From Gammaproteobacteria bacterium (GTDB lineage Bacteria > Pseudomonadota > Gammaproteobacteria > Pseudomonadales > Cellvibrionaceae): a stretch of 64,000 nucleotides of DNA. Of this stretch, positions 51,917 through 62,400 are shown piece after piece (the stretch's first letter is position 1; every line of letters starts with the position of its first letter). The notes under the pieces were generated by a model. That model saw only the letters and a program-made list of their open reading frames with translations, made no database searches and was not told the origin of the DNA. The stretch covers positions 13,765 to 77,764 of the forward strand of contig JAGKWY010000033.1 in assembly GCA_021151625.1 (NCBI GenBank), read 5' to 3'. Position numbers and translations under genes: made by a program.

Positions 51917-52464
51917 TGGAAGTCATTGCTACCGCTATTCCAGACTTGCTGCTGTTCAAACCCAAAGTATTTGGTGATGAGCGCGGATTTTTTTTAGAAA
52001 CCTTTCGTGAAAGCTGGTTTAGTGAGCGCGATATTCCGGTGACGTTTGTGCAGGATAATCACAGCTCCTCCAGTCGCGGTGTACTGCGCGGCCTGCATTA
52101 TCAAATTAACAATCCGCAGGGTAAATTGGTTCGTGTCACGGCGGGTGAAGTTTATGATGTCGCGGTGGATTTGCGTAAAAACTCTCCTACTTTTGGTAAA
52201 TCGGTGGGTGTTTATTTGTCGGCAGAAAATAAACATATTTTTTGGGTTCCGCCCGGTTTTGCGCACGGCTTTTTGGTGTTGAGTGAGCGCGCTGAATTTA
52301 ATTACAAGTGCACCGAGTACTACGCACCTGAACATGAGCGTTCACTCTTGTGGAATGACCCGGCATTAAATATTGACTGGCCCCTGGCGGGAATCCACCA
52401 GCCTACCTTGTCGGCGAAAGATCAGGCCGCATTGCCGCTCGCGCAAGCTGAGACATTTTCATGA
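51916..52464 (+). CDS. rmlC: dTDP-4-dehydrorhamnose 3,5-epimerase RmlC
   Basis: The 182-residue cupin has FVQDNHSSSSRGVLRGLHYQ with the catalytic His, then GKLVRVTAGEVYDVAVDLRKNSPTFGK and FWVPPGFAHGFLVLS, plus the Tyr in TEYYAPEHERSLLWNDP. It converts dTDP-4-keto-6-deoxyglucose to the L-lyxo form. It overlaps rmlA by 1 nt and rmlD by 4 nt. Confidence 0.96.
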   Translation: MEVIATAIPDLLLFKPKVFGDERGFFLETFRESWFSERDIPVTFVQDNHSSSSRGVLRGLHYQINNPQGKLVRVTAGEVYDVAVDLRKNSPTFGKSVGVYLSAENKHIFWVPPGFAHGFLVLSERAEFNYKCTEYYAPEHERSLLWNDPALNIDWPLAGIHQPTLSAKDQAALPLAQAETFS

Positions 52465-53363
52465 ATGAACAAAGCAAAAGTGCAATCAAAGTATTGATCA
52501 CTGGGGCTAATGGTCAATTGGGCTATGCCTTGCAGCAAACGCAACCTGCACAACTCAACGGTGTTGCGTTGGAAGTAATTGCAGCGACGCGCACGCAGTT
52601 GGATTTATCCGCATCTGATTTGATTGTAGCCCTGCTGGATCAGTATCAACCGGATATTATTATCAATGCGGCTGCCTATACAGCGGTGGATAAAGCCGAG
52701 AGCGATGCTGAGCTGGCAGAGACAATTAATCATCGCGCCGTTGCTGCACTTGCTGCCTGGTGTGCACAGCAACAAAAAACGTTGCTGCAAGTGTCCACCG
52801 ATTTTGTATTTGACGGCAACAAGTCCCGTGCCTACTTGCCAGATGATGAATGTAATCCACTCGGCGTTTATGGCAAGAGCAAACGCGCGGGTGAAGTTGC
52901 GGCGCTGGCAATAAATCCGCGCACTTATGTTGTGCGCACTGGTTGGGTTTATTGTGAGCATGGCGCCAACTTTGTAAAAACCATGTTACGCCTTGGCGCT
53001 GAACGAGAAGCGTTGAGTGTAGTAAGCGATCAACTCGGTACGCCTACTTACGCCATTAATTTGGCAAATATGCTTTGGTCACTGGCTGCGGTTCAGCCCA
53101 CGCAAAAAATATTTCATTTTTCCGATGCAGGCAGTGCCAGCTGGTACGACTTTGCCTGCGCCATTTTTAATCTGGCAGAGCAGAAAAAACTGTTGTTACG
53201 TCAACCGCAGCTTAAACCGATTCGCACCTGCGATTACCCTACGCCTGCGCAGCGCCCGGGATTTTCGGTGCTGGACAAATTTCAAACCTGGGAAACCTTA
53301 TCTATTCGCCCAATACATTGGCAGCAGGCATTGGGGCAGATGCTGGATAAATTGGTGCGCTAA
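52461..53363 (+). CDS. rmlD: dTDP-4-dehydrorhamnose reductase RmlD
   Basis: The 300-residue short-chain dehydrogenase has LITGANGQLGYALQQ (NAD(P)H binding), INAAAYTAVDKAESD, QVSTDFVFDGNK and the YGKSKRAGE Tyr-x3-Lys catalytic pair. It completes dTDP-L-rhamnose. Confidence 0.95.
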   Translation: MNEQSKSAIKVLITGANGQLGYALQQTQPAQLNGVALEVIAATRTQLDLSASDLIVALLDQYQPDIIINAAAYTAVDKAESDAELAETINHRAVAALAAWCAQQQKTLLQVSTDFVFDGNKSRAYLPDDECNPLGVYGKSKRAGEVAALAINPRTYVVRTGWVYCEHGANFVKTMLRLGAEREALSVVSDQLGTPTYAINLANMLWSLAAVQPTQKIFHFSDAGSASWYDFACAIFNLAEQKKLLLRQPQLKPIRTCDYPTPAQRPGFSVLDKFQTWETLSIRPIHWQQALGQMLDKLVR

Positions 53364-53451
53364 ATTGCGCAGCTGGCAAGATGGCGATTGCTCACTCGTT
53401 TTAGCAACTTAATATTACTGGATGCAAGTAACTTCACTGGATACGAGTTTC

Positions 53452-54504
53452 ATGAGAAAGATTTTAATCACTGGCGGCGCTGGATTTATTGGCAGCAACT
53501 TTTGCCACTACTGGGCTGAACAATATCCACAAGACAAATTAGTCGTGCTGGATTTGCTGACCTATGCGGGGCATCGCGAAAATATCCAGTCGCTGGAAAA
53601 CTCCACCAGTTTTGTATTTGCGCAGGGCGATATTGGTGATCAGGTGTTGGTGGAAAAATTATTTACTGATCATCAAATTAATTGCGTGATTCACTTTGCG
53701 GCAGAGTCCCATGTGGATAGATCCATTCTCGGGCCAGATGCATTTTTGCAAACCAATATCATGGGTACCCATACCCTGCTTAAAGCGGCAAAAAAATTCT
53801 GGCTGGATGCCGGCATCGCAGATCATCACTTCCATCATGTCTCTACCGATGAAGTTTATGGCTCGCTCAGTGATGAAGCTCCAGCATTTACCGAGTCAAC
53901 ACCCTTTGCGCCTAACTCGCCATACTCGGCGTCCAAGGCAGCGTCCGATCACCTGGTGCGCGCCTACCATCACACCTATGGTTTGAAGGTTACCACCAGT
54001 AATTGCTCCAATAATTATGGTCCCTATCAGGACAGCGAAAAATTAATTCCGCTGATCATCCAAAATATTTTGCTGGGTAAAGCCCTGCCAATTTATGGCG
54101 ATGGTAAAAATATTCGCGACTGGCTCTATGTGGAAGATCACTGCCGCGCAATTGACTTAATCATGCACAAAGGAAGGGTGGGTGAGGTGTATAACGTCGG
54201 CGGTGAAAATGAATGGCGCAATATCGATATAGTGAATTTGATTTGCGCGCAGGTAGACGCTGCGCTTACTGCTAATCCGGAATTGTTGGCGCGCTATCCA
54301 CACACACCTTGTGCCAATGGTGGTGAAGCCAAATCGCTGATCACCTTTGTTAAAGATCGTCCCGGCCATGATCGCCGCTACGCCATTGACCCGGGTAAAT
54401 GCCATGCGGAACTGGGCTACCATCCGGTGGAAAGTTTTGAGAGCGGAATTGTGAAAACTATTCGCTGGTTATTGCACAATCAGCGCGAAAAGGTGGGGCA
54501 CTAA
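53452..54504 (+). CDS. rmlB: dTDP-glucose 4,6-dehydratase RmlB
   Basis: The 350-residue product has RKILITGGAGFIGSNFCHYW, HFAAESHVDRSI, HVSTDEVYGSL and YSASKAASDHLVRAYHHTYGL with the catalytic Tyr/Lys. It converts dTDP-glucose to dTDP-4-keto-6-deoxyglucose. The start at 53452 gives the standard N-terminus; an ATG at 53422 would add ten residues. The stop directly abuts the start of the exporter permease gene. Confidence 0.95.
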   Translation: MRKILITGGAGFIGSNFCHYWAEQYPQDKLVVLDLLTYAGHRENIQSLENSTSFVFAQGDIGDQVLVEKLFTDHQINCVIHFAAESHVDRSILGPDAFLQTNIMGTHTLLKAAKKFWLDAGIADHHFHHVSTDEVYGSLSDEAPAFTESTPFAPNSPYSASKAASDHLVRAYHHTYGLKVTTSNCSNNYGPYQDSEKLIPLIIQNILLGKALPIYGDGKNIRDWLYVEDHCRAIDLIMHKGRVGEVYNVGGENEWRNIDIVNLICAQVDAALTANPELLARYPHTPCANGGEAKSLITFVKDRPGHDRRYAIDPGKCHAELGYHPVESFESGIVKTIRWLLHNQREKVGH

Positions 54505-55296
54505 ATGTTTTCCGTCGCCTGGAAGCAGCGCACACTTATTTGGCAATTGCTGCGCCGCGATATTCACTCGCGCTATCGCGGCTCGGCGCTGGGTTTACTT
54601 TGGTCGCTGGTTACACCGCTTATTATGTTGGCGATCTACACCTTTGTGTTCCAGTTTGTGTTTAAGGCGCGCTGGAATGACACATCGGGTGAAACCACGC
54701 TGAACTTCGCCATTATTCTATTTCTCGGTTTAAGTATTCACGCTGTGTTGGCCGAGATTCTTACCAAATCGCCACAACTGATAACGTCCAACCCCAATTT
54801 TGTTAAAAAAATTGTTTTCCCGCTAGAGCTACTAAGCTGGATTAACTTGCTGAGTGGGTTGTTTACCTTTGCGATTAGTTTGTTGTTATTGTTCGGCTTT
54901 ATTTTGTTGGAGCAAGGGCGTATCCCTGCAACAGCGGTGCTGCTGCCAATAGTGTTGTTACCCTACTGTTTGATGTTATTGGGCATTTCCTGGTTGCTTG
55001 CTGCTCTGGGTGTTTATCTGCGTGATATCCAGCAAATTACCGGAACCCTGGCAACACTATTATTATTTTTAAGTCCGATATTTTATTCTGTTACTACTTT
55101 GCCTGCGCAATTGCAGGCGTTCATTTATCTTAACCCCCTGTCTTATCCCGTAGAAGCAGCACGTCAATTGTTAATTTACGGGCAATGGCCTGCACCTACA
55201 GGTATAGCAATTTACACCTGCGTTGCATTGGCAATAGCCTGGCTTGGCTATCGTTTTTTCAGGCTGGTGCGCCCCGGGTTTGCCGATGTGCTTTAG
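54505..55296 (+). CDS. wzm: O-polysaccharide ABC exporter permease (Wzm type)
   Basis: The 263-residue ABC-2 permease has six predicted membrane helices and the N-terminal amphipathic signature LIWQLLRRDIHSRYRGSALGLLWSLVTPLIMLAIYTFVF. It ends with RFFRLVRPGFADVL, standard for Wzm/KpsM-like proteins. It pairs with the ATPase at 57.3 kb to flip lipid-linked polysaccharide across the inner membrane. Unusually the two subunits are separated by an opposite-strand sulfatase gene. Confidence 0.93.
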   Translation: MFSVAWKQRTLIWQLLRRDIHSRYRGSALGLLWSLVTPLIMLAIYTFVFQFVFKARWNDTSGETTLNFAIILFLGLSIHAVLAEILTKSPQLITSNPNFVKKIVFPLELLSWINLLSGLFTFAISLLLLFGFILLEQGRIPATAVLLPIVLLPYCLMLLGISWLLAALGVYLRDIQQITGTLATLLLFLSPIFYSVTTLPAQLQAFIYLNPLSYPVEAARQLLIYGQWPAPTGIAIYTCVALAIAWLGYRFFRLVRPGFADVL

Positions 55297-55316
55297 AGAA
55301 GAATTTTACTTTCTGA

Positions 55317-56996
55317 TTAATTGCATTGGTTGCGGTAGTTTGAAATATCCGGCTCGGTATTGAGTGGTCCTCCGGGAAATTCTTTAAGAAACTGACGAAA
55401 TTCAGTGATAGATTTTTGATGCTCGCTCACATGAATCAAATTGTTTAATTCGGCTGGATCACTTTTTATATCAAAGAAGTACTCTTCCGGACTCTGATCA
55501 GGGAAATATTGAATAAAGTAACTGTGGCTACCATCAGTTGCCTGTTCAAATTCCCATTTTCTGCACAGGCGTACATAGCCTTCCGATAATATTTTTTCGT
55601 GCTTAACGCCACTAGTAATCTTGCGCAATGATTGGCTGTGCATGGGCATGCTGGATTTGACTCCAGCGACATCGAGAATGGTAGGCGTAACGGCGGTGTT
55701 GCTAATATGACTCTCGACAATCTGTGCCTCTTGCTGTTGCGGATATTTCACTACCAGATGCAGCGCGACAGATTCGCGCCAGGGTTTGTTTTTGTGATAC
55801 AAACCGTGTTCGCCATTCATCACACCATTATCGTTAAATAATACAAAGAGTGTGTTATCAAATTCCTTGTCACGCTTTAATTGGTCGATCACCTGCTTCA
55901 CCAAATCGTCGTAATCATGCAGGGCTTCAATGGCAGAGGCCATTGCATAGCGATAGTACATTTCGTACATTTTTTGATGGGATAAGCCATCTTGTACACC
56001 GCAGGGGAAACGAATTTTATTATCTGCCGGGTTTGCCTCGGTGCTATCGCTAACCTGCGGCAAAAATGCGGTGAGTGATAAGGGCAGTGGAATCGACATG
56101 GGGTCGACAGTACCCTTGTAGCGTTTACTGGCGTGGGGTAATGCCTGGCGATAACTGCAGGCGGTGACATAGGGCAATACACCTTCCAGTTGCGCGTTAT
56201 GCGGGTTGAACAGGCGCAGGGTTAAAAATTTTTTCTGGCCTTTATTCGCGTGTAAATATTTCGCAACTTCGCGTTTGAAATATTCAATTTGTTCAGCCTG
56301 GTGTTGAGATGGGTCATAGTTAACAGCTTCACTCCAATGCTCTTCGCGGCCAACGCGAGCGCCATCTGCAGCGTTGATTTTGTAGCTAAATACACCGGGT
56401 TCACCGCTATGGTCATATTCAACGCGCCAGGTATCGACCCCGGGTGGTACGGGTTGATAGGCAAATTGGCCGGCAAATTTCCATACGCGCTCATCTGCCA
56501 CTTGATAATCGACAGTAACGGGATTGTTATCGATGGTCGAGCTGATGCTGTTGCCCTTATAGCCATTCAAGTATTTCCCAAACCAGCCCACTTTATAGCC
56601 TGCTGCCTGCATTTCAGTCAGTAATGTGTGGCGAAAATCAAACGCGCCAACACCGCCGGTTTGCAAACCATTGGCCCCGTTATGCGTAACGCCATGACCC
56701 TGGCTGATTGCGGGTAAGTTTTCATTGGGGTTGCAATTGGTCATGCCGGTTTCGCGCCCAATGCGCCCAGTCAGATAGTTGGCAGTAGTTGGGCTGCACA
56801 GGGGGATATCAAATACGCCACTGTTGTAGAGCGTTGCCTGTGGCCTGATCTCCTGCATGAAATGCGGCATCCCCATTTCAATTTGAGTTTGGGTTGCATC
56901 GTCCAAAATAATGGTAACAACATTGACGTCTGCCGCTTGCTCGTTGCTACAACCGACAAGGTTACAAATAATCAAACTGAAAATAAGTGTTCTCAT
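55317..56996 (-). CDS. Sulfatase-like lipoprotein with altered active-site motif
   Basis: The 559-residue product has lipobox LVGC (Cys16) and the sulfatase/alkaline-phosphatase fold: IILDDATQ with metal-binding Asp32-Asp33, a nucleophile region IPLCSPTTANYLTGRIG, FGKYLNGY with the conserved Lys, LFNDNGVMNGEHGLYHKNKPWRE (Asp-Asn metal site, His and Lys) and a C-terminal SDPAELNNLI. In active type I sulfatases Cys67 would be converted to formylglycine within C-x-P-S-R; here the sequence is C-S-P-T-T, so the arginine needed by the formylglycine-generating enzyme is missing. It may be matured differently, be a phosphoester hydrolase, or only bind sulfated glycan. It is convergent with wzm and divergent from wzt, with its own promoter in 56997-57281, a 285-nt gap holding nothing else recognised. 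Confidence 0.82.
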   Translation of the reverse strand: MRTLIFSLIICNLVGCSNEQAADVNVVTIILDDATQTQIEMGMPHFMQEIRPQATLYNSGVFDIPLCSPTTANYLTGRIGRETGMTNCNPNENLPAISQGHGVTHNGANGLQTGGVGAFDFRHTLLTEMQAAGYKVGWFGKYLNGYKGNSISSTIDNNPVTVDYQVADERVWKFAGQFAYQPVPPGVDTWRVEYDHSGEPGVFSYKINAADGARVGREEHWSEAVNYDPSQHQAEQIEYFKREVAKYLHANKGQKKFLTLRLFNPHNAQLEGVLPYVTACSYRQALPHASKRYKGTVDPMSIPLPLSLTAFLPQVSDSTEANPADNKIRFPCGVQDGLSHQKMYEMYYRYAMASAIEALHDYDDLVKQVIDQLKRDKEFDNTLFVLFNDNGVMNGEHGLYHKNKPWRESVALHLVVKYPQQQEAQIVESHISNTAVTPTILDVAGVKSSMPMHSQSLRKITSGVKHEKILSEGYVRLCRKWEFEQATDGSHSYFIQYFPDQSPEEYFFDIKSDPAELNNLIHVSEHQKSITEFRQFLKEFPGGPLNTEPDISNYRNQCN

Positions 56997-57281
56997 TGTG
57001 CGTGCTTCTGGAATATTGAATTCGAATTGGACGTCATCTTAAGTCAATTGTTTCATCGAGAAAAATGGGGTCTTTCTCGGATATTTGAAATCGGGCGATC
57101 GAAGGTGAGGGGAATAACAGCTGAAGTACAGGCTTTGCGCAATTAAACAGAAATTTACTGAAATGTGAGTCCCAAGATGGGCAGAATGCGCGCTGGAAGG
57201 TAAACTTGCGCTCTTTTGTGGCGGGCAATTTTTGATCTTTTCGATGGGCATAGCGCTCCCCCTCAATGAACAAGGTTTTAC

Positions 57282-58520
57282 ATGATTCGTGTCAATCAGG
57301 TATCCAAAAGTTACCTCATCTGGAAGACGCCGCTCAGTCGATTATTGGTCCCCCTTGCTGTTCGGCTGCTGGGGCGCTGGTTTCCTGAATATTGCGCGCA
57401 GGTACAGGTGCGCCAGTGTCAGCCGGTACAAGCATTAAGTGATGTCAGTTTCTCCATTGCCGAGGGCGATAGCCTGGGTATTATCGGGCTCAATGGCAGC
57501 GGCAAAAGCACACTGCTGCAGATTATTGCCGGTACTCTACAGCCAACCAGTGGTTCAGTTGAAGTAAAAGGGCGGGTTGCGGCGCTGTTGGAGTTGGGCA
57601 GTGGTTTTGATCCTGAATTTACTGGCCGCGAAAACATTTATATCAATGCGTCCATCCTGGGGTTAACACGCGCGGAAATTGATGAGCGCTATAACGCCAT
57701 AGTGGCCTTTGCCGATATTGGCGATTTTATTGAGCGTCCGGTAAAAACCTACAGCTCGGGCATGATGGTGCGTCTGGCATTTGCCGTGCAAGTGCATGTT
57801 GACCCGGATGTGCTGATTGTTGATGAGGCACTCTCGGTGGGTGATGCGCGCTTCCAGGCGAAAGCCCTGAGCAAAATTGAAGAAATTTTAAAGCGCGGAA
57901 CCACACTGCTATTTGTTGGGCATGATCTCAGTGCAGTGCGCGCTTTCTGCAATCGAGCCATGTTACTCGATAAAGGCCAGATTATTAAATCCGGTCTGCC
58001 CGATGACGTAATTGCTGATTACTTGTTTATTGTACAAAAAGATCGCATCGCCGAATCTGCCGGACACCTGGCGGTGAAGCGTCACGAGCGCGGTTTTGCT
58101 GTGCATGGTTTTGATGTACTTGAAGCAAAATTTCAGGGCGGTGCACAACACCTTACGCTCGGTTACAACACTAATGCGTACCTCGAAGTGGATGTGGCTA
58201 TGACTACCGAGGTTGCTGCACCAGTATTGATTATGGATGTGATCGACAATCGCGGTATGCAATTAACAGGCAAGCGCATTGCCATTCCCGATTTTCGCGG
58301 TGAGCGACGTTTGCGTATTCAGTTTGCCTGCTGTTTTCAAAAAGGTATTTATCGGGTGCGCTTGCGTTTGGTGAGCTCGCCTTCGCTGGAGCAAACACTG
58401 TTGCTCAGTCGCTACGACGACCTTTTATCCATCGAGCAAGTTGATGATGTACGCGATCAATTTACCGGACTACTTCCAGTCGCTATGAATATTGATTGGT
58501 TGCCTGAAAGCAGTGAATAA
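57282..58520 (+). CDS. wzt: O-polysaccharide ABC exporter ATPase with glycan-binding tail (Wzt type)
   Basis: The 412-residue product has Walker A IIGLNGSGKSTLLQIIAG, Q-loop region ALLELGSGFDPEFTGRENIYINASILGL, signature TYSSGMMVRLAFAVQ, Walker B VLIVDEALSVGD and a switch His (FVGHDL). Residues after about 250 form a Wzt_C-like beta-sandwich (LEVDVAMTTEVAAPVLIMDVIDNRGMQLTG) that in known systems recognises the modified end of the chain before export. The presence of this domain points to a chain-terminating modification, and sulfation is a candidate (inference). Confidence 0.93.
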   Translation: MIRVNQVSKSYLIWKTPLSRLLVPLAVRLLGRWFPEYCAQVQVRQCQPVQALSDVSFSIAEGDSLGIIGLNGSGKSTLLQIIAGTLQPTSGSVEVKGRVAALLELGSGFDPEFTGRENIYINASILGLTRAEIDERYNAIVAFADIGDFIERPVKTYSSGMMVRLAFAVQVHVDPDVLIVDEALSVGDARFQAKALSKIEEILKRGTTLLFVGHDLSAVRAFCNRAMLLDKGQIIKSGLPDDVIADYLFIVQKDRIAESAGHLAVKRHERGFAVHGFDVLEAKFQGGAQHLTLGYNTNAYLEVDVAMTTEVAAPVLIMDVIDNRGMQLTGKRIAIPDFRGERRLRIQFACCFQKGIYRVRLRLVSSPSLEQTLLLSRYDDLLSIEQVDDVRDQFTGLLPVAMNIDWLPESSE

Positions 58521-58534
58521 AAGAGGAGTAATCC

Positions 58535-59449
58535 ATGAGCCCCAGTGCTGATCAATATCAACTAAAGCTTGAATGGCTGGCTCCGCGTCCGCTTATGGCG
58601 GGGCGAAGTTATTTGTTGCGCTACCGCGAGTTGCAAGTAACAGTAACCATTACCGCCATTAAATATAAATTGCATCTGCACACACAAGAGCATCTCTCTG
58701 CCAAACATTTGCTGGCTGGCGATACCGGTGTTGTGAATATCAGTAGCGCGCAACCCTTGGATGTTGATCTGGCGCTGCAAAACAGCGCGCAACTATTTGA
58801 TGCGGAAAATCAAACGCTAGTCGCCAATGTCTGGATTGAGTTTCCGCTGCGGCGCGCGACCAATATTCGCTGGCAACAATTAAGTATTGATAAGCAAGCG
58901 CGCGCGCAGCAAAAACAACAGCAGCCGGTTTGTTTATGGTTTACCGGATTATCCGGGTCAGGTAAATCCACCATCGCCAATTTGTTGGAAAAACGTTTGT
59001 TTGAAACGGGTCACCACACCTATTTGCTGGATGGCGATAATGTTCGCCACGGTTTAAATCGCGATCTGGGTTTTACCGAAGCTGATCGCGTAGAAAATAT
59101 TCGTCGCGTGGCGGAAGTGGCAAAACTGATGGTTGATGCCGGGTTGATTGTAATTGCCTCTTTTATTTCTCCTTTCCAGGCGGATCGTCAAATGGCGCGG
59201 CAACTATTTGCGGCTGGAGAGTTTATTGAAGTATTTATCGATACTCCGCTCGCCGAATGTGAGAAGCGCGATGTGAAAGGTCTCTATGCAAAAGCGCGCC
59301 GCGGAGAATTAAAAAATTTCACCGGCATTGATAGCGCCTATGAGCGCCCTGAACACCCTGAGCTACGTTTGGACACTTGCCAAATGAGCGCAGAAGCCTG
59401 TGTAGAAAAAATTATTCACTCTGTGCTGAAAATGAATTCAGTAGTTTGA
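58535..59449 (+). CDS. cysC: APS kinase fused to a CysN C-terminal barrel remnant
   Basis: The product makes PAPS, the sulfate donor, from APS and ATP. The C-terminal 175 residues of this 304-residue protein are a full APS kinase: P-loop LWFTGLSGSGKSTIANLLE (about 135-150), DGDNVRHGLNRDLGF, RRVAEVAKLMVDAG, IASFISPFQADRQ and DVKGLYAKARRGELKNFTGIDSAYE. Residues 1-110 (EWLAPRPLMAGRSYLLRY... LRRATNIRWQ) match the last beta-barrel of the sulfate-adenylyltransferase GTPase subunit CysN plus the normal CysN-CysC linker, but the GTPase domain and second domain are absent. AGAGGAG before the ATG shows that the short form is the designed product. It lies among the sulfotransferases, so it probably supplies PAPS locally. 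Confidence 0.87.
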   Translation: MSPSADQYQLKLEWLAPRPLMAGRSYLLRYRELQVTVTITAIKYKLHLHTQEHLSAKHLLAGDTGVVNISSAQPLDVDLALQNSAQLFDAENQTLVANVWIEFPLRRATNIRWQQLSIDKQARAQQKQQQPVCLWFTGLSGSGKSTIANLLEKRLFETGHHTYLLDGDNVRHGLNRDLGFTEADRVENIRRVAEVAKLMVDAGLIVIASFISPFQADRQMARQLFAAGEFIEVFIDTPLAECEKRDVKGLYAKARRGELKNFTGIDSAYERPEHPELRLDTCQMSAEACVEKIIHSVLKMNSVV

Positions 59450-59467
59450 TTGCCGAAGAGATTGATT

Positions 59468-62400
59468 GTGGAAAAAACGAAAAAATTAATTGTAGTCTTG
59501 GGCATGCATCGCAGTGGCACCAGTGCGGTGATGAATGCATTGGCAAGCCTGGGTGCTGATCTGGGTGATGATTTGTTGCCGGCAGGCAAAGATAACCCCA
59601 AGGGCTTTTTTGAAGACAAAGCAATTAATGATTTGAATATTGAAATACTATCCGCGCTTGGACAGCATTGGTTCAGTTTATCATTGGTGACTGATAGTGA
59701 TGTCGAGAAGCTGATAGCTGCGGGATATCTGGTAAAGGCAAGGCAGTTATTGCAAGAAAAAATGCAAGGCCTGGATGTATTCGGCTTTAAGGATCCGCGA
59801 GTTTCAAAATTATTTAAATTCTGGAAGCGCGTATTTGCTGATATGGATGTTGATGTGCACTATGTGTTGTGCTTGCGTCACCCACTGAGTGTTGCTCAAT
59901 CTTTATTGAAGCGTAATAAAACACCCATCCGCAAAGGATACTTTGTGTGGTTGAGTTACAACCTGGCACTAGCGCAGGAGTTGCAACCGTTGTCGCAAAA
60001 GGTGCCGGTGATGGCTCTGGATTACGACCAGTTGATGGAAACACCAAAGCCCGTGCTGCTGCAGCTTGCACAGCACGTTAAATTAACCGCAGACGAACAA
60101 AAAATTGCTGAGTTTGCAAATGATTTTCTCGATACTGATTTGCGTCATAGCGTATTCACCCGAGCTGACCTGGTGGCAGATAGCGCCTGTCCAGTTGATG
60201 TAATTAATGCCTATGATCTCTGCTGTTTGTTGCCGGGTGCAGAATTGCAGTCAGCGCTTGCGCAATTGGATCAACTCTATCACCAGCGCAGTGAAACACT
60301 AACGCAAGAATTTTTGCTGCTTGATGAAATAGAAAATTCTGCCATTGACTACGTATATGCTCATGAAAATATTGAACAGCTTAAGCAATGGGTAGAAGAG
60401 CGTACCCAGTGGGCAAGAACGCTGGAGCAACAATTGGATGAGCGCACGCAATGGGCGCTCAATATTGATAAGTTGCTCGGTGATGCTCGTTATAAGGAGC
60501 AGCAGTTGTGTGCCGATATAGATAAAGCGCAGCAAAATATCGAACAATTAAGTGGTGAGTTACAGGTTGCTACTGCATTGATAGCGGACACTAAAGAAAA
60601 ACTGGATGCACGGGATCGCGAATATGAACGTGAACTGGAGTCCAATCGCAACCTGCAACGCCAGCTGGTAGAAGCAGATCAACAGTATCAACACCTGATT
60701 AACTCGCATTCCTGGAAAATTACTTTACCGCTACGTGTTGCCGGGCGCATTGTGCGCGGTGAAAAAGATGTTTTGCTTGCATCATTAAAGCCGCGATTAC
60801 AGCGTGCCGCGCGTAATATTAATAAGCGTTTGCCGTTAAGTCCGCGCGCAAAAAATATATTAGCTGGCTGCGTGTATCGTATTGCCGGGCCATTGTTTGA
60901 TGGTGTGGTGCATTATGAAATGTGGCGCAGACGCGGCAAACCTGGCGAGCCATTGGCAACTAGCCAGGGATTAATTGCGCGCGAAGAAATTCAATCCACA
61001 TTGGCATCGCTGGTAATGCCATCATCAACACAGCCATTGGTGTCGGTGATAATTCCCAGCTATGGCAATTTACCCATGACGCTCACCTGTCTTGCCTCTA
61101 TTGCCCGTCATGCACCGCAGGCAGCCATTGAAGTGATTGTGGTGGAAGACTGCTCGCCCGATCACGAAATTCATTTTTTGCAACAGGTGCAAGGCCTGCG
61201 TTATGAAGTGCATCCGCATAATTTGGGATTTTTGCGCTCGTGCAATCGCGCTGTGTCTTTTGCCAAAGGCGAATATATTTATTTATTAAATAACGATACC
61301 GAAGTGACTGAAGGCTGGCTGGATTCCATGCTCGCAATTTTTGCAACGCGCGCGGATTGCGGCATGGTGGGGTCAAAGCTGGTGTATCCCGATGGCCGTT
61401 TGCAAGAAGCGGGCGGTATTATCTGGCGCGACGGTTCTGCCTGGAATTATGGTCGCTTGCAAGACCCGAGCGAACCTGAATTTAATTACGTTAAAGAAGT
61501 GGACTACGCTTCCGGTGCATCACTGTTAATCAAAAAACAGTTGTTTATTGATTTAGGTTTATTTGACGAGCGTTACGTGCCCGCCTATAACGAAGATTCC
61601 GATTTGGCGTTTAAGGTGCGCGCAGCGGGATTGAAACTTTATTACCAGCCGGCCTCGGTGGTTATCCACTATGAAGGTGTATCCAATGGCACCGACGTTA
61701 ATGCCGGCGGTATAAAAGCCTATCAGGTTGCTAACCAGAAAAAGTTTTTTGAAAAATGGCAGAGCACTTTATTAGCACATGAAGAAAATGCTCGCTGCGT
61801 TTTTTCAGCGCGCGATAAAACCCTCGAAAAACCCTGTGTTGTTATCGTGGATCACTATGTGCCGCGTCCGGATCGCGATGCTGGCTCGCGTACCATGTTT
61901 GCGTTTATCCAATCGCTGCTGCAGATGAATTGCAACGTAAAATTCTGGCCGGATAATTTGTGGTTTGATCCTGGCTATACGCAGCAATTACAACAGCTGG
62001 GTGTGGAAGTTATTTACGGTAATACCTATTCCGGCAAATTCGAGCAATGGCTCAGGAGCTCGGAAGGGAAAATTACCCATGTGCTGCTCAGTCGTCCCCA
62101 TGTTACAAAAAATTATCTGGATGCATTAAAAAAATTCCCACGTATCCGCTGCGTTTACTACGGACATGATTTGCATTTTGCGCGCTTGCAAAATGAAGCC
62201 GACGTAAAACAGGATGAGTCCCTGCGCAAAGAGGCAGCGGATTATCTGGCCCTGGAAAGTAAAATCTGGAATTCGGTGGCGGTAACCCTTTATCCATCGG
62301 ATGAAGAGACGCGCTATATTCGTGCGCAGCATCCAACAGTAAATGCGCACACCATTTCGCCCTATATTTATCCGGATACAAAAAAGTTTGCCGCACGTGA

